This document shows, in pieces, positions 53,852 through 63,745 of a stretch of DNA of 64,000 bases. Positions within the stretch are counted from its first letter, which is position 1, and each line of letters begins with the position of its first letter. The notes below the pieces were generated by a model. The model was not told the DNA's origin. It did not search any database and was given only the letters and a program-made list of their open reading frames with translations. The stretch spans positions 186,001 through 250,000 of the forward strand of contig NZ_MXQF01000001.1 of assembly GCF_002165575.1 (NCBI RefSeq), read 5' to 3'. Made by a program: the position numbers and the translations under genes. The stretch comes from Pseudoalteromonas sp. A601. Its GTDB lineage: Bacteria > Pseudomonadota > Gammaproteobacteria > Enterobacterales > Alteromonadaceae.

Positions 53852-56074
53852 CTAACCTGCGTAGTATTTTAGCAAGCTTGGGACATCCAAAATCAAGGCG
53901 ATACCGCCATCTGAAGTAATTGTCGCACCTGCCATACCAGGCGTCCCTTGTAAAAGAGCATCCAGTGGTTTTATAACAACTTCTTCTTGGCCGATTAATG
54001 AATCCACAACAAAGCCAACCTGCTGAGTACCGATTTGTACGATAACAACATGCCCTTGAGCTTTCCGCTGCGAGGTATCGGCGCCTTTTACAAGCCAATG
54101 TTCTAAATAGAATAATGGTATTGCTTTTTTACGCACTATGATAGTTAGTTGCCCATCAACTACATTTGTACGAGTCAGATCTAGATGGAAAATCTCATTT
54201 ACCCCGGCTAACGGTAACGCAAACGTTTGCTGACCAACGACAACCATCAAGGTTGGTAGTATAGCTAATGTCAGTGGTACTTTGATTTCTAATATAGTGC
54301 CAACACCTAACTCAGATTGAATACTTACTGAGCCATTCAATTGGGTTATTTTAGTTTTTACTACATCCATGCCAACGCCACGGCCGGAAATATCTGAAAT
54401 CTGTTCTTTGGTTGAAAAGCCTGGCGCAAAAATTAGATTATATGCTTCAGTATCTGACAAACGACTCGCTTGGTCATGATCAAGCACACCTTTGCTAATG
54501 GCTATTTTTTTCAGCTTCTCAGCATCCATACCTGCACCATCATCTCGAATAGTCAACAAAATATGGTCGCCTTCTTGCGAAGCCGATAAAGTAACCGTAC
54601 CTGTTCTTGGTTTACCCGCGGCCTCACGTACGTCAGGCATTTCAATTCCGTGGTCGACCGAGTTTCGCACTAAGTGAACCAGAGGATCTGCAAGCGCTTC
54701 AACTAAGTTTTTATCTAAATCTGTTTCTTCACCCACTAACAATAAGTTAATATCTTTTTTTAAGCTACGCGCTAAATCACGGACTACGCGTGGAAAACGA
54801 CCAAACACTTTTTTGATTGGTTGCATGCGGGTTTTCATTACCGCACCTTGTAAATCGGCAGTCACAACATCTAAATTAGAGATTGCTTTGCCCATCACTT
54901 CATTATTTGTGTTAGTCGCTAAACTTACTAAGCGATTACGCACTAATACAAGCTCACCAACCATATTCATGATTTGATCTAAGCGCTTCGTATCAACCCT
55001 CACGGTTGTTTCAGCTTGAGGTGGAGCATGTTTTTTAGCTGTACCTGCTGCTGGCGCAGGTGCCTTATTTTCAACGGGCTTTGATGCTGCCGGTTGTGGC
55101 TTGCTTACTTGTGCAGGTTTTTCAACCTTTGCTTCAGGTTTTTTCGCTTCTGTAGCAGGCTTCGGTGCATCATCTTCTACACTACTCGCAGTAAGCGCTT
55201 TAGGAGCAGTACCTTTGCCATGTAATTCATCTAGTAGTGCTTCAAATTCGTCATCGCTGATTTCATCGTCTGATGCTGAGCTTGCCGCTACACTTTTCAC
55301 TTCAGCTGTTGTAGCTGCTTCAATAGGTTCTTCTTGCGCTGGAGCAGGATTTACCGCACCAAAGTTACCTACCCCATGTAGTTCATCGAGTAAACTGTCA
55401 AATTCATCATCGGTAATATCGCTGCTACTGGCATTATCTTGAGGCGCAGCGCTTGTATTCGCTATCGGACTCTGACCTTTACCGTGGAGTTCATCTAATA
55501 AGCTTTCAAACTCATCTTCGGTGATCTCATCAATTTGTGCTTCTTCTGGCTTGTCGTCAACTTGGCCATTGAACAACATATCAAAAGCAAAAGGGTCATC
55601 TTCATCGATTGCTGAATCAGCATCTTCGACGAGCGCTTCAGACTCTTGCGCTGGCGCGCTTGACGCTTGCTCTTCATCGGCACTAGGCGGTTGACTTAAC
55701 TTATGTAATATAGCGAGTAATTCAGGATCGGCGGGTTCTGGTTGTTCGCGATTTTGTATTGTCGCAAACATTTCATTAATTGTATCGAGCGCTTGTAATA
55801 TTACATCCATGAGCTCTGAGTTAACTTTTCGAACGCCCTGACGCAGTAAATCAAATACGTTCTCTGCACCATGACAGGCATCTACCAGCTCTGTCATACT
55901 TAAGAAACCCGCACCACCTTTTACGGTATGAAAACCACGGAAAATAGCATTTAGTAACTCGGTATCATCTGGATTATTTTCAAGTTCTACTAGCTGTTCT
56001 GATAAAAGCTCAAGAATTTCTCCAGCTTCAACTAGGAAATCTTGTAAAATATCTTCATCGACTTCAAAGCTCAT
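53852..56074 (-). CDS. cheA: Chemotaxis histidine kinase CheA
   Basis: CheA autophosphorylates in receptor arrays and passes phosphate to CheY and CheB. The 740-residue protein has an HPt domain (about 1-105, phosphorylated His49 in FRGFHTVKGG). A long linker, a dimerisation domain (about 355-410), an HATPase domain (NSVDHGIEMP, GAGMD, GRGVGMDVV) and a CheW-like domain follow. The linker holds three copies of a D/E-E-F-x-x-LLDELHG motif (about 184-200, 220-236, 272-288). I do not see a clear P2 CheY-binding domain there. GAGGAG before the ATG decides the start. Confidence 0.97.
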   Translation of the reverse strand: MSFEVDEDILQDFLVEAGEILELLSEQLVELENNPDDTELLNAIFRGFHTVKGGAGFLSMTELVDACHGAENVFDLLRQGVRKVNSELMDVILQALDTINEMFATIQNREQPEPADPELLAILHKLSQPPSADEEQASSAPAQESEALVEDADSAIDEDDPFAFDMLFNGQVDDKPEEAQIDEITEDEFESLLDELHGKGQSPIANTSAAPQDNASSSDITDDEFDSLLDELHGVGNFGAVNPAPAQEEPIEAATTAEVKSVAASSASDDEISDDEFEALLDELHGKGTAPKALTASSVEDDAPKPATEAKKPEAKVEKPAQVSKPQPAASKPVENKAPAPAAGTAKKHAPPQAETTVRVDTKRLDQIMNMVGELVLVRNRLVSLATNTNNEVMGKAISNLDVVTADLQGAVMKTRMQPIKKVFGRFPRVVRDLARSLKKDINLLLVGEETDLDKNLVEALADPLVHLVRNSVDHGIEMPDVREAAGKPRTGTVTLSASQEGDHILLTIRDDGAGMDAEKLKKIAISKGVLDHDQASRLSDTEAYNLIFAPGFSTKEQISDISGRGVGMDVVKTKITQLNGSVSIQSELGVGTILEIKVPLTLAILPTLMVVVGQQTFALPLAGVNEIFHLDLTRTNVVDGQLTIIVRKKAIPLFYLEHWLVKGADTSQRKAQGHVVIVQIGTQQVGFVVDSLIGQEEVVIKPLDALLQGTPGMAGATITSDGGIALILDVPSLLKYYAG
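55211..55261 (-). repeat. CheA linker motif copy 3
   Basis: It encodes ISDDEFEALLDELHGKG (CheA residues about 272-288), the third copy of the acidic linker motif; the DNA copies differ, so the repeat is kept at protein level. Confidence 0.85.
55367..55417 (-). repeat. CheA linker motif copy 2
   Basis: It encodes ITDDEFDSLLDELHGVG (CheA residues about 220-236), the second copy of the acidic linker motif. Confidence 0.85.
55475..55525 (-). repeat. CheA linker motif copy 1
   Basis: It encodes ITEDEFESLLDELHGKG (CheA residues about 184-200), the first copy, 36 residues before the second copy. Confidence 0.85.
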
Positions 56075-56088
56075 GCAGTGCTCTCCTC

Positions 56089-56856
56089 TTAGAAGCCCAA
56101 ACTTGACAGTAAATCGTCAACATCATCTTGCCCATTGACAACATCATCTCGCGACTCTTTATCAATAATTGGCCCTTCTGGACCTGCTAATGTCGTTTTT
56201 GCAGGCGGTATTTCTTCTATAGCTGCTATTCTAGTTTTAGCTTCGCCAATTTCATGACTACCAAATGCAGTCAATAAATGTATTAAACTATCTTCAACTT
56301 CTCTAACTAAATCAATTACGCGGCGGATAACTTGCCCTGTTAAGTCTTGATAATCTTGCGCCATTAACACATTAGTCATTAGACCTTGCAGTTCGTCGGT
56401 CTTAGTGTGGGAGTGGTTCATGAATTTATCTAAACTATGACACAGTGACTTAAATTCACCGAGCTCAATTTCACGACTCATTAAACGGTCCCAAGTCGGC
56501 TTTATCTGGGCGATTTCATCAGCCAACTCTTGTGCTATTGGCAAGCTAGCTTCAACTGCATCCATGGTTTTATTAGCAGCATTTTCTGTCATTTCCATAA
56601 CATAATTTAAACGCTGCTTTGCGTCAGGAATTGCATCAGTTGTTAAGTCTGAGAGCCGCGTATCGAGTTCAAAATTCTTTAGCGCGTCATGAAGTTGGCG
56701 GGTTAATTTACCAACTTCAGCAAAAAGTTCTGATTGCTCTTTTGTCGCCGCATCAAGGATGAGCTGATCAGCTTTATCTTGCTCATCGTTTTCAAGGTGA
56801 ACAACAAGCTGACGGGCTTGTTCTAAAGTGATCTGAGGCGCAGCAGGTGCTGACAT
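56089..56856 (-). CDS. cheZ: CheY-P phosphatase CheZ
   Basis: CheZ speeds dephosphorylation of CheY-P. The 255-residue protein has a long helical hairpin with the catalytic region QDYQDLTGQVIRRVIDLV (about 167-184, active Gln) and a C-terminal acidic CheY-binding peptide, ending DDVDDLLSSLGF. It lies between cheY and cheA, 16 and 14 bp away. Confidence 0.95.
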   Translation of the reverse strand: MSAPAAPQITLEQARQLVVHLENDEQDKADQLILDAATKEQSELFAEVGKLTRQLHDALKNFELDTRLSDLTTDAIPDAKQRLNYVMEMTENAANKTMDAVEASLPIAQELADEIAQIKPTWDRLMSREIELGEFKSLCHSLDKFMNHSHTKTDELQGLMTNVLMAQDYQDLTGQVIRRVIDLVREVEDSLIHLLTAFGSHEIGEAKTRIAAIEEIPPAKTTLAGPEGPIIDKESRDDVVNGQDDVDDLLSSLGF

Positions 56857-56872
56857 AAGCCTCTCCTATTAA

Positions 56873-57256
56873 TTAGCCTAGGCGCTCAAACACTTTTTCC
56901 AATTTGGTTTTAAGTGTTGCAGCAGTAAAAGGTTTTACGATGTAGCCATTAACGCCGGCTTGAGCAGCAGCAACAATTTGTTCTTTTTTAGCTTCTGCTG
57001 TTACCATCAGCACAGGGATATGTTCAAGCGTGTCATCAGCTCTGATAGCACGTAATAAATCAATACCTTGCATACCTGGCATATTCCAATCAGTCACTAC
57101 GAAATCAAATTCTTGATTTTGTAGCATTGGTAAAGCTGTTGAACCATCATCAGCTTCTTGCACATTAGTAAAACCTAAATCTCTTAACAGATTTTTGATA
57201 ATACGTCTCATCGTCGAAAAATCATCAACAACAAGAATTTTCATGTTTTTATCCAA
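56873..57256 (-). CDS. cheY: Chemotaxis response regulator CheY
   Basis: CheY-P binds the flagellar switch protein FliM. The 127-residue single receiver has phospho-acceptor Asp56 ([12 protein letters not shown]), acid pair VDDFSTMRR and Lys in IVKPF. The start is TTG 57256: GGAGG stands five bases upstream of the TTG but 17 bases from ATG 57244, and the residues before MKIL resemble the N-terminus I remember for Vibrio CheY (NKNMKIL). ATG 57244 is the alternative. It follows fliA by 40 bp. Confidence 0.96.
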   Translation of the reverse strand: MDKNMKILVVDDFSTMRRIIKNLLRDLGFTNVQEADDGSTALPMLQNQEFDFVVTDWNMPGMQGIDLLRAIRADDTLEHIPVLMVTAEAKKEQIVAAAQAGVNGYIVKPFTAATLKTKLEKVFERLG

Positions 57257-57296
57257 AACATCCTCCGGTGAGGTCTGAACCTATATTTACTTACTA

Positions 57297-58031
57297 CTAA
57301 TTTATCCAGTCATTGATTTTTGCTTTTAGCTTAATCATCGCCTGACCATGTATCTGGCTCACACGCGACTCGCTAACATCGAGTATGTGCCCAATTTCTT
57401 TTAAATTCATTTCATCGTTGTAATAGAGCGAAAGAACAAGGCCGTCACGCTCTGGTAGCGACTTAATTGCTGCTAACAAGGATTCATTAAAACGTTCATT
57501 CTTAACGTTATTAAAGGGCTTGTCCAGTGCTAAGTCTTGCCCAACTGGGGTTATAACATCTTCATCAACCCCTAAGTCTTCGATACCCAGAACTTTGCTT
57601 GAGTTTACATCACTTAGAATATGATGGTACTCATCTAGCGTAATATCAAGTTTTTCAGCAACTTCACTATCTTTAGGCTCACGATTATATTTACTTTCTA
57701 GTTCTGTAATTGCTTCTGCAACCATACGGCTATTGCGATGTACTGAACGAGGGGCCCAATCACCACGGCGCATTTCATCAAGCATTGCACCACGAATGCG
57801 AATACCTGCAAAGGTCTCAAAACTGGCACCTTTTGCAGCATCAAAGTTTTTCGACGCTTCAATTAAACCTATCATGCCTGATTGAATTAAATCATCTAGC
57901 TGTACACTCGGTGGGAAACGTGCAATTAGATGACACGCCACTTTTTTCACAAGCGACGCGTGCTTTTCAACTATTGCATTTAAATTTGCTGTGGATTGAT
58001 AGCCCATCGCTTTGCTCACCGATGCTGTCAT
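57297..58031 (-). CDS. fliA: RNA polymerase sigma-28 factor FliA
   Basis: FliA drives late flagellar and chemotaxis genes. The 244-residue sigma factor shows region 2 LIQSGMIGLIEASKNFD and FETFAGIRIRGAMLDEMR, region 3, and region 4 with ESRVSQIHGQAMIKL. It follows flhG (2-bp gap) and precedes cheY. Its activity is normally held by FlgM, not in the window. Confidence 0.96.
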   Translation of the reverse strand: MTASVSKAMGYQSTANLNAIVEKHASLVKKVACHLIARFPPSVQLDDLIQSGMIGLIEASKNFDAAKGASFETFAGIRIRGAMLDEMRRGDWAPRSVHRNSRMVAEAITELESKYNREPKDSEVAEKLDITLDEYHHILSDVNSSKVLGIEDLGVDEDVITPVGQDLALDKPFNNVKNERFNESLLAAIKSLPERDGLVLSLYYNDEMNLKEIGHILDVSESRVSQIHGQAMIKLKAKINDWIN

Positions 58032-58033
58032 AG

Positions 58034-58894
58034 TTAGCCGTTTACTAATTTTTCTATGAAAAACTCTAAATGGCCTGATGGTTGATTAGGTATTGGCCAT
58101 TTAACTGCTTTTGTCGCCAAAGTTTTAAAAGCAACTGCCGCTGGAGAATTTGGAAATAATTCAACAATTACTTTTTGGCGGCGGGTAGATTTACGCATGT
58201 TTTCATCGTAAGGAACGGTAGCAACCAACTCCATAGAGACATCTAAAAATCGGTCAGTTACTTTAGATAATTTAGCAAATAGTTCATGGCCTTCACGCAT
58301 GCTACGCACCATATTGGCAACTATTTTAAATTTATAAACACCATGCTCACGACTAAGGACCTTTATGAGGGCATAAGCATCGGTGATTGAGGTGGGTTCG
58401 TCGCATACAACAACCATAACATCTTGTGCTGCACGGGAAAAACTCAACACCATATCAGAAATACCAGCAGCGGTATCAACAATTAAAATATCAAATTCAG
58501 TGTTTAACTCACTAAAAGCACGGATAAGACCAGCATGCTCAGATGGCGATAATTCCACCATGCTTTGTGAGCCGGACGTTGCGGGAACTATTTTTATCCC
58601 TGCGGGGCCTTCGACTAAAATTTCATCTAACTCGCATTCACCCGATAAAACATGGGATAAGTTACGCTCTACACGTAAACCTAGCATCACATCACAATTT
58701 GCTAAACCTAAATCGGCATCCAGTACTAAAACTCTATTGCCTAGCTGGCCAAGCGCGATTGCAGTGTTTAATGACACGTTGGTTTTACCAACTCCGCCTT
58801 TACCACCGGTAACAGCGATAACTTTTACACCGTTATTATTGTTTTGACTCATTTTTCGCAGGCCACTTGCTTGATCTAATACTGTGTTAATCAT
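58034..58894 (-). CDS. flhG: MinD-like ATPase FlhG (FleN)
   Basis: FlhG limits the number of polar flagella and regulates FlrA/FleQ-type activators. The 286-residue protein has the N-terminal DQASGLRKM motif (about 7-15) that stimulates FlhF GTPase activity, the deviant Walker A GGKGGVGKTN (30-39), and an amphipathic C-terminus for membrane binding. The first codons lie in an 8-bp overlap with flhF. Confidence 0.95.
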   Translation of the reverse strand: MINTVLDQASGLRKMSQNNNNGVKVIAVTGGKGGVGKTNVSLNTAIALGQLGNRVLVLDADLGLANCDVMLGLRVERNLSHVLSGECELDEILVEGPAGIKIVPATSGSQSMVELSPSEHAGLIRAFSELNTEFDILIVDTAAGISDMVLSFSRAAQDVMVVVCDEPTSITDAYALIKVLSREHGVYKFKIVANMVRSMREGHELFAKLSKVTDRFLDVSMELVATVPYDENMRKSTRRQKVIVELFPNSPAAVAFKTLATKAVKWPIPNQPSGHLEFFIEKLVNG

Positions 58895-60389
58895 ACATCC
58901 CTACTGTGCTCGACGCCACTGCTTGACGTCGTGAATGTTGTGCTTTTGTTCTTTTTAAATACAATTGTTCAGCTTTTTTTACTAATTTTTCTGAATTAGC
59001 GACACGAATGTCCTCAGGAACACGCTGGCCGTTAGTAAGATACCCTATTGGAAGGCGATTTTGAATCGCTACGCTAATAATCTCACCTAAACTTAGCGAC
59101 TCATCCAATTTGGTGAAAATACAGCCACTTAATTGTACTTTCTTAAAGTGTCGTACCGTTTCCTGTAACACGTTAATTTGTGCCGTTGCGCTTAAGACTA
59201 AATAATTACGAATATCCACACGTTGATTACGCATTAGCGTGTTTAATTGCTGTGTTAAACGTAAATCACGTTGGCTCATTCCCGCCGTATCAATTAATAC
59301 TAGTCGTTTATTTCGTAAATGGTATAACACTTCTGCTAATTCGTTAGCATCTTTAACTTGTTTTACGCCACAGCCAATTATACGACCATACGTCGCAAGC
59401 TGCTCATAAGCACCTATACGGTAGGTATCGGTTGTGATCAGCGCGACTTTATCTGCGCCATATTTTTGCGCGCCCAGTGCGGCTAACTTAGCAACCGTGG
59501 TAGTTTTACCAACGCCAGTAGGCCCCACTAATGCGTATACACCACCTTGACGAAGTATTTCGTTATTCGTTGTATGCATTTGGTTTTCAACCATTTGCAG
59601 TAGCGCCTGCCATGCTTGTTGGCGAGAAACATCATCAGGAATAAAACACGCCATTTGCTCGGCTACATCATGCTCTATGCCCATACCAACTAAACGGTCA
59701 ATCATACAAGCTCGTGTTGGATCACGCCGTGCCATATCTTGTTGCATTAAACCTGACACTTGGTGTTCAAGCAGTTGACGAATCGCATTCATTTCATCAC
59801 GCATTGACGAAATTTCGTCACTTTTGCCATTCCCTGTAGCTGCTTGAGAGTGTAAAGGGGTGTCTAAATCATCAAAGCCACTTTCTAACTCGTCATCAAA
59901 ACCTAAGCTGTGTGCTTGAGTATGTGCTTTATTTGTCGTTTCACGGCGAGCAAACTCTGGGTGTGCTTGCGGTTCACTTGCTCTATAGTGTGCTTGATCT
60001 GGCTGTGGCTGTTGCTGCGGCTTACCCTGATATTGAGTTGAAGTATCAATACCCGATTGGCTAAACATAGACGCAAGCTCTGGTGATTTAGGTTGTGGTG
60101 ACTGACGTTCTAATAAAGCTTGTAGGCTATCAGCAACCGCAGCTTGTGGCTCTTGCTGAGCACGTTGCGGCGCAGGTTTTACAAAGTTCGGATTTCTTTG
60201 TGCTTGAGCCGCGGCAGGTTGTGGTGCTGATTCTTTTGGTGCAGACTTGTCATAATCAACAGCAGCAACAATTTCAACGCCATTAGCTAGCTTTTTATTT
60301 GACATAATTACTGCCTCTACACCAAGTTCATCTTTAACTTCTTTTAGTGCGGTACGCATATCTTTAGCAAAAAAACGTTTTATTTTCAT
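58887..60389 (-). CDS. flhF: SRP-type GTPase FlhF
   Basis: FlhF fixes the site of the polar flagellum. The 500-residue protein has an N-terminal B domain (about 1-210, Gln/Pro/Ala-rich after residue 60), then the N and G domains of SRP54 type with G1 GPTGVGKTTTVAKLA, the DTYRIGAYEQLATYG loop, DTAGMSQRD, TKLDE and GQRVPEDI. The opening MKIKRFFAKDMRTALKEVK is canonical. It stands between flhA and flhG, the polar-flagellum order. Confidence 0.96.
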   Translation of the reverse strand: MKIKRFFAKDMRTALKEVKDELGVEAVIMSNKKLANGVEIVAAVDYDKSAPKESAPQPAAAQAQRNPNFVKPAPQRAQQEPQAAVADSLQALLERQSPQPKSPELASMFSQSGIDTSTQYQGKPQQQPQPDQAHYRASEPQAHPEFARRETTNKAHTQAHSLGFDDELESGFDDLDTPLHSQAATGNGKSDEISSMRDEMNAIRQLLEHQVSGLMQQDMARRDPTRACMIDRLVGMGIEHDVAEQMACFIPDDVSRQQAWQALLQMVENQMHTTNNEILRQGGVYALVGPTGVGKTTTVAKLAALGAQKYGADKVALITTDTYRIGAYEQLATYGRIIGCGVKQVKDANELAEVLYHLRNKRLVLIDTAGMSQRDLRLTQQLNTLMRNQRVDIRNYLVLSATAQINVLQETVRHFKKVQLSGCIFTKLDESLSLGEIISVAIQNRLPIGYLTNGQRVPEDIRVANSEKLVKKAEQLYLKRTKAQHSRRQAVASSTVGMYD

Positions 60390-60414
60390 GGTTCACAACC
60401 CTTTTAAAATCCGA

Positions 60415-62523
60415 TTATTGGCCTACTGAGCTAACAATCTTGATCTGTCTTTCATCTGGTACCTCTTGATAAGACATCACTCTCAAACCTGGAATGGTGT
60501 ACTTAACGAATCGAGATAACACAGTGCGTAACATTCCTGATGTTAGCAATATCGAAGGTTCACCGGCCATTTCTTGATTCTGATGCGCTTCGTTTAATGA
60601 TTGTTGAAGTCGCTCAGCAAGTCCTGGCTCTATTCCGGCACCTTCGTCGCCTGCATTCTGAAGTGACTGATGCAACATCTGTTCCAACTCGGGCGCCAAG
60701 GTTATGACAGGTATTTCTGATGACATACCAACCGCATCTTGAACGATTAACCTACGCAATGAAATTCGCACTGCAGCCGTTAATACGTCAGGGTCTTGGC
60801 TACGAGGACCATACTCAACTAGGGTTTGTACAATTGAGCGCATATCGCGAATTGCTACGCCTTCATTTAATAAATTTTGCAGGACTTTAACCACGGTTGT
60901 GAGTGGTAATACATCTGGCACTAAGCCTTCGACTAAACGAGGGTGGCTTTTAGCTAACATATCTAATAGATTTTGTACTTCTTCGTGACCAAGTAGTAAT
61001 GCAGCACTGTTAGTAAGTAATTGACTGATATGAGTAGCCACGACAGTCGCTGAATCAACCACTGTGTAGCCTAATGATTGGGCTTCATCTTTTTGATTTG
61101 GCTTGATCCACACCGCATCTAAGCCAAACGCAGGATCTTTAGTTTCAATGCCTTTAATTGGACCGAACACTTGACCTGGATTAATCGCCAGCTCATCCCC
61201 GTGTTTGAGCTCCCCTTCACCACTAGATACACCCATCATAGTGATCCTGTAAGCATTTGGGTCTAATTCGAGATTGTCACGAATATGCACCGGTGGTACT
61301 AAAAAGCCCAGCTCTTGTGATAACTTTTTACGCACTCCTTTAATTCGGTTAAGTAGCTCGCCACCTTGAGATTGATCAACAAGTGGGATCAATCTATAAC
61401 CGACCTCTAAACCAATGACATCAACTTGCTGTACGTCATCCCAGCCAAGTTCTTTTTGTTCTTGTTTATTAGCAACACCGGTGCCAGCTGCCCCACCATT
61501 TGCCGCCTCTTCTTCTTTAACTGCGGCCTCTTTAATTTTGTTTTGTTGTGTGTAGTACGCAAGGTAACCAAGCAGCGCACCTAAACTTAAAAATGCAAAA
61601 TGCGGCATGCCGGGTACTAAGCCCATAACTATGAGAATACCTGATGCGATAAACAGAGATTTTTCGTTACCAAGTTGGCTTTTGAATTGGTCGCCCATAT
61701 TCAGCGATTCATTTTGGCGTGTTACAACAATTGCAGTACCAATTGATAACAGTAATGAAGGCAATTGTGCAACCAAGCCATCACCAATCGTCAGTAATGT
61801 ATACACCTCCATCGCTCGGCCGAAACTAAGGTCATGTTGGATCATACCTACGAATAAACCACCAATGATATTGATGATCAAAATCACGATACCTGCGATG
61901 GCATCCCCTTTTACAAACTTACTGGCACCATCCATTGAACCATAAAAATCTGCTTCACGGGTGACTTCTTCACGGCGGTCTCGTGCTTGCTCTGCGCTGA
62001 TAAAACCGGCGTTTAAATCGGCATCAATGGCCATTTGCTTACCTGGCATAGCGTCTAAGGTAAAACGTGCTGATACTTCGGAAATACGCCCAGCACCTTT
62101 GGTGATTACGACAAAGTTAATGATGATCAAAATTAAGAACACCACTAAACCAACGGCATAATTGCCACCAATAACCACCGAGCCAAATGCTTCAATAACT
62201 TTACCCGCGGCATCCCCGCCATTGTGGCCTTCAAGTAAAACTACTCGGGTACTGGCAACATTGAGCGCTAAGCGCATTATGGTTGCGATAAGCAGTACTG
62301 CGGGGAACATACCAAACTCAACAGGTTTCATGGTGTAAACAGTCACCAACAAAACCACTAAGGCAAGGGCTATATTAAACGAAAAAAGAATATCGAGTAA
62401 AAACGGCGGCAGCGGTAAAATCACCATACCTAGCGCAGCTAGTACGAGTAAAGGCGTTCCAACTCCTTTGGCATACTCTTTTTTATCTTTATTAAGTTGT
62501 TGTAATACAGCTTTAAATTCCAT
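60415..62523 (-). CDS. flhA: Flagellar export gate protein FlhA
   Basis: FlhA is the large nonameric export-gate and substrate-docking protein. The 702-residue protein has about eight TM helices (to about 335), with the FHIPEP motif region (the conserved TRQNESLNMGDQ, KGDAIAGIVIL and DAMPGKQMAIDADLNAG segments). A cytoplasmic domain from about 365 to the end follows. An 82-bp gap separates it from flhB. Confidence 0.97.
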   Translation of the reverse strand: MEFKAVLQQLNKDKKEYAKGVGTPLLVLAALGMVILPLPPFLLDILFSFNIALALVVLLVTVYTMKPVEFGMFPAVLLIATIMRLALNVASTRVVLLEGHNGGDAAGKVIEAFGSVVIGGNYAVGLVVFLILIIINFVVITKGAGRISEVSARFTLDAMPGKQMAIDADLNAGFISAEQARDRREEVTREADFYGSMDGASKFVKGDAIAGIVILIINIIGGLFVGMIQHDLSFGRAMEVYTLLTIGDGLVAQLPSLLLSIGTAIVVTRQNESLNMGDQFKSQLGNEKSLFIASGILIVMGLVPGMPHFAFLSLGALLGYLAYYTQQNKIKEAAVKEEEAANGGAAGTGVANKQEQKELGWDDVQQVDVIGLEVGYRLIPLVDQSQGGELLNRIKGVRKKLSQELGFLVPPVHIRDNLELDPNAYRITMMGVSSGEGELKHGDELAINPGQVFGPIKGIETKDPAFGLDAVWIKPNQKDEAQSLGYTVVDSATVVATHISQLLTNSAALLLGHEEVQNLLDMLAKSHPRLVEGLVPDVLPLTTVVKVLQNLLNEGVAIRDMRSIVQTLVEYGPRSQDPDVLTAAVRISLRRLIVQDAVGMSSEIPVITLAPELEQMLHQSLQNAGDEGAGIEPGLAERLQQSLNEAHQNQEMAGEPSILLTSGMLRTVLSRFVKYTIPGLRVMSYQEVPDERQIKIVSSVGQ

Positions 62524-62605
62524 AACTCACAATTTCAAAAAATTGACACTGCACGGAATTTGCAATAACTATTCCAAGTTATTGCAAAGCTAAAATTAAG
62601 CAGGA

Positions 62606-63736
62606 CTAGTATTTATAAGCGTCTGGAATAGGAAGCTTTTTATTGAGCTCAGTTGGGCGCTTACCACGGCCTTTTTGAAAGCGCTTAAGTTGAAATACAT
62701 AAGCGAGTACTTGTGCAACCGCTGTAAACAGCTGATCTGGTATTTGGTCGCCAACCTCTGCAGTGTGATACAGCGCACGAGTCAACATAGGGGATTCAAC
62801 TACAGGGACTTCGTTCCCTTTTGCAATTTTTCGAATTTGCATTGCCATCTCATCAATCCCTTTAGCAAGTACAATTGGCGCACCTGCACGCTCTGTATCA
62901 TATTTAAGTGCCACGGAATAATGGGTTGGGTTGGTTACAACTACATCTGCATCAGGCACGTCTTGCATCATCCTGCGCTGCGACATCTGTCGTTGGGTTT
63001 GCCTAATGCGAGCTTTTATTTGCGGATCACCTTCTGAATTCTTATATTCATCTTTTACTTCTTGCAAAGTCATTTTAAGTTCTTTGTGGTGTTTATGACT
63101 TTGATACGGTGCATCAATCGCTGCAATAATCGTTAATGTGCAGGTTAAACCTAAAAACATCCACGCCAGAATCTCTAAAGCATGAATAATATTACCCGGA
63201 GCACTTTCAATGCTCAGATGAAGAATCTCATCAAAAAAGGTATTAATTAAAAATATGGCAAACCCAGCCACCACTGCAAACTTTAAAATCGACTTAACCA
63301 GCTCCACGCCAGCTTGCGGGCCAAACATACGTTTGATACCTTTAGCGGGTGACATTTTACTTGCCTTAGGTGCAGCGGCTTGCCAACTAAAGTTAAACCC
63401 ACCGAGTAATGTATTTCCTATAATACCCGCAAGAGCAATAATAAATACAAACATAGCCATTGGAAAAACAAGCGCGTCAGCTACAGATCCCCACACCGAA
63501 AACATCTTAGTTGTGTCATAGGTTTCGTTGCGATTCAAACTCAGCATTCGGCCCATAATATTATACAGGCCTTTACCAATTTCAGGACCATACAATAATA
63601 GTGAAATAGCAGAAAAAATAAGCACAAACATAGTACCTAGCTCCTTTGAACGCGCTACTTGGCCCTTTTTCTTAGACTCTTCAATTTTTTTACCGGTGGG
63701 TTCTTCGGTTTTTTCTTGACCTGAATCTTCAGCCAT
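62606..63736 (-). CDS. flhB: Flagellar export switch protein FlhB
   Basis: FlhB is the gate protein whose autocleavage switches export from rod/hook to filament substrates. The 376-residue protein has an N-terminal basic tail (EEPTGKKIEESKKKGQVARS), four TM helices and a cytoplasmic domain with the autocleavage motif NPTH in VVTNPTHYSVALKY (about 269-282). It lies 9 bp after the fliR stop. The separate protein at 48088-48393 matches its cleaved C-terminal part. Confidence 0.97.
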   Translation of the reverse strand: MAEDSGQEKTEEPTGKKIEESKKKGQVARSKELGTMFVLIFSAISLLLYGPEIGKGLYNIMGRMLSLNRNETYDTTKMFSVWGSVADALVFPMAMFVFIIALAGIIGNTLLGGFNFSWQAAAPKASKMSPAKGIKRMFGPQAGVELVKSILKFAVVAGFAIFLINTFFDEILHLSIESAPGNIIHALEILAWMFLGLTCTLTIIAAIDAPYQSHKHHKELKMTLQEVKDEYKNSEGDPQIKARIRQTQRQMSQRRMMQDVPDADVVVTNPTHYSVALKYDTERAGAPIVLAKGIDEMAMQIRKIAKGNEVPVVESPMLTRALYHTAEVGDQIPDQLFTAVAQVLAYVFQLKRFQKGRGKRPTELNKKLPIPDAYKY

Positions 63737-63745
63737 ATTGCGCTC

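Noticed and set aside
62545..62572. Sigma-54-like promoter (GCACG-N4-TTGC) between flhA and flhB
   Set aside because: The element is on the plus strand, opposite to the flagellar genes, and the -24 GG is broken, so it is probably chance.
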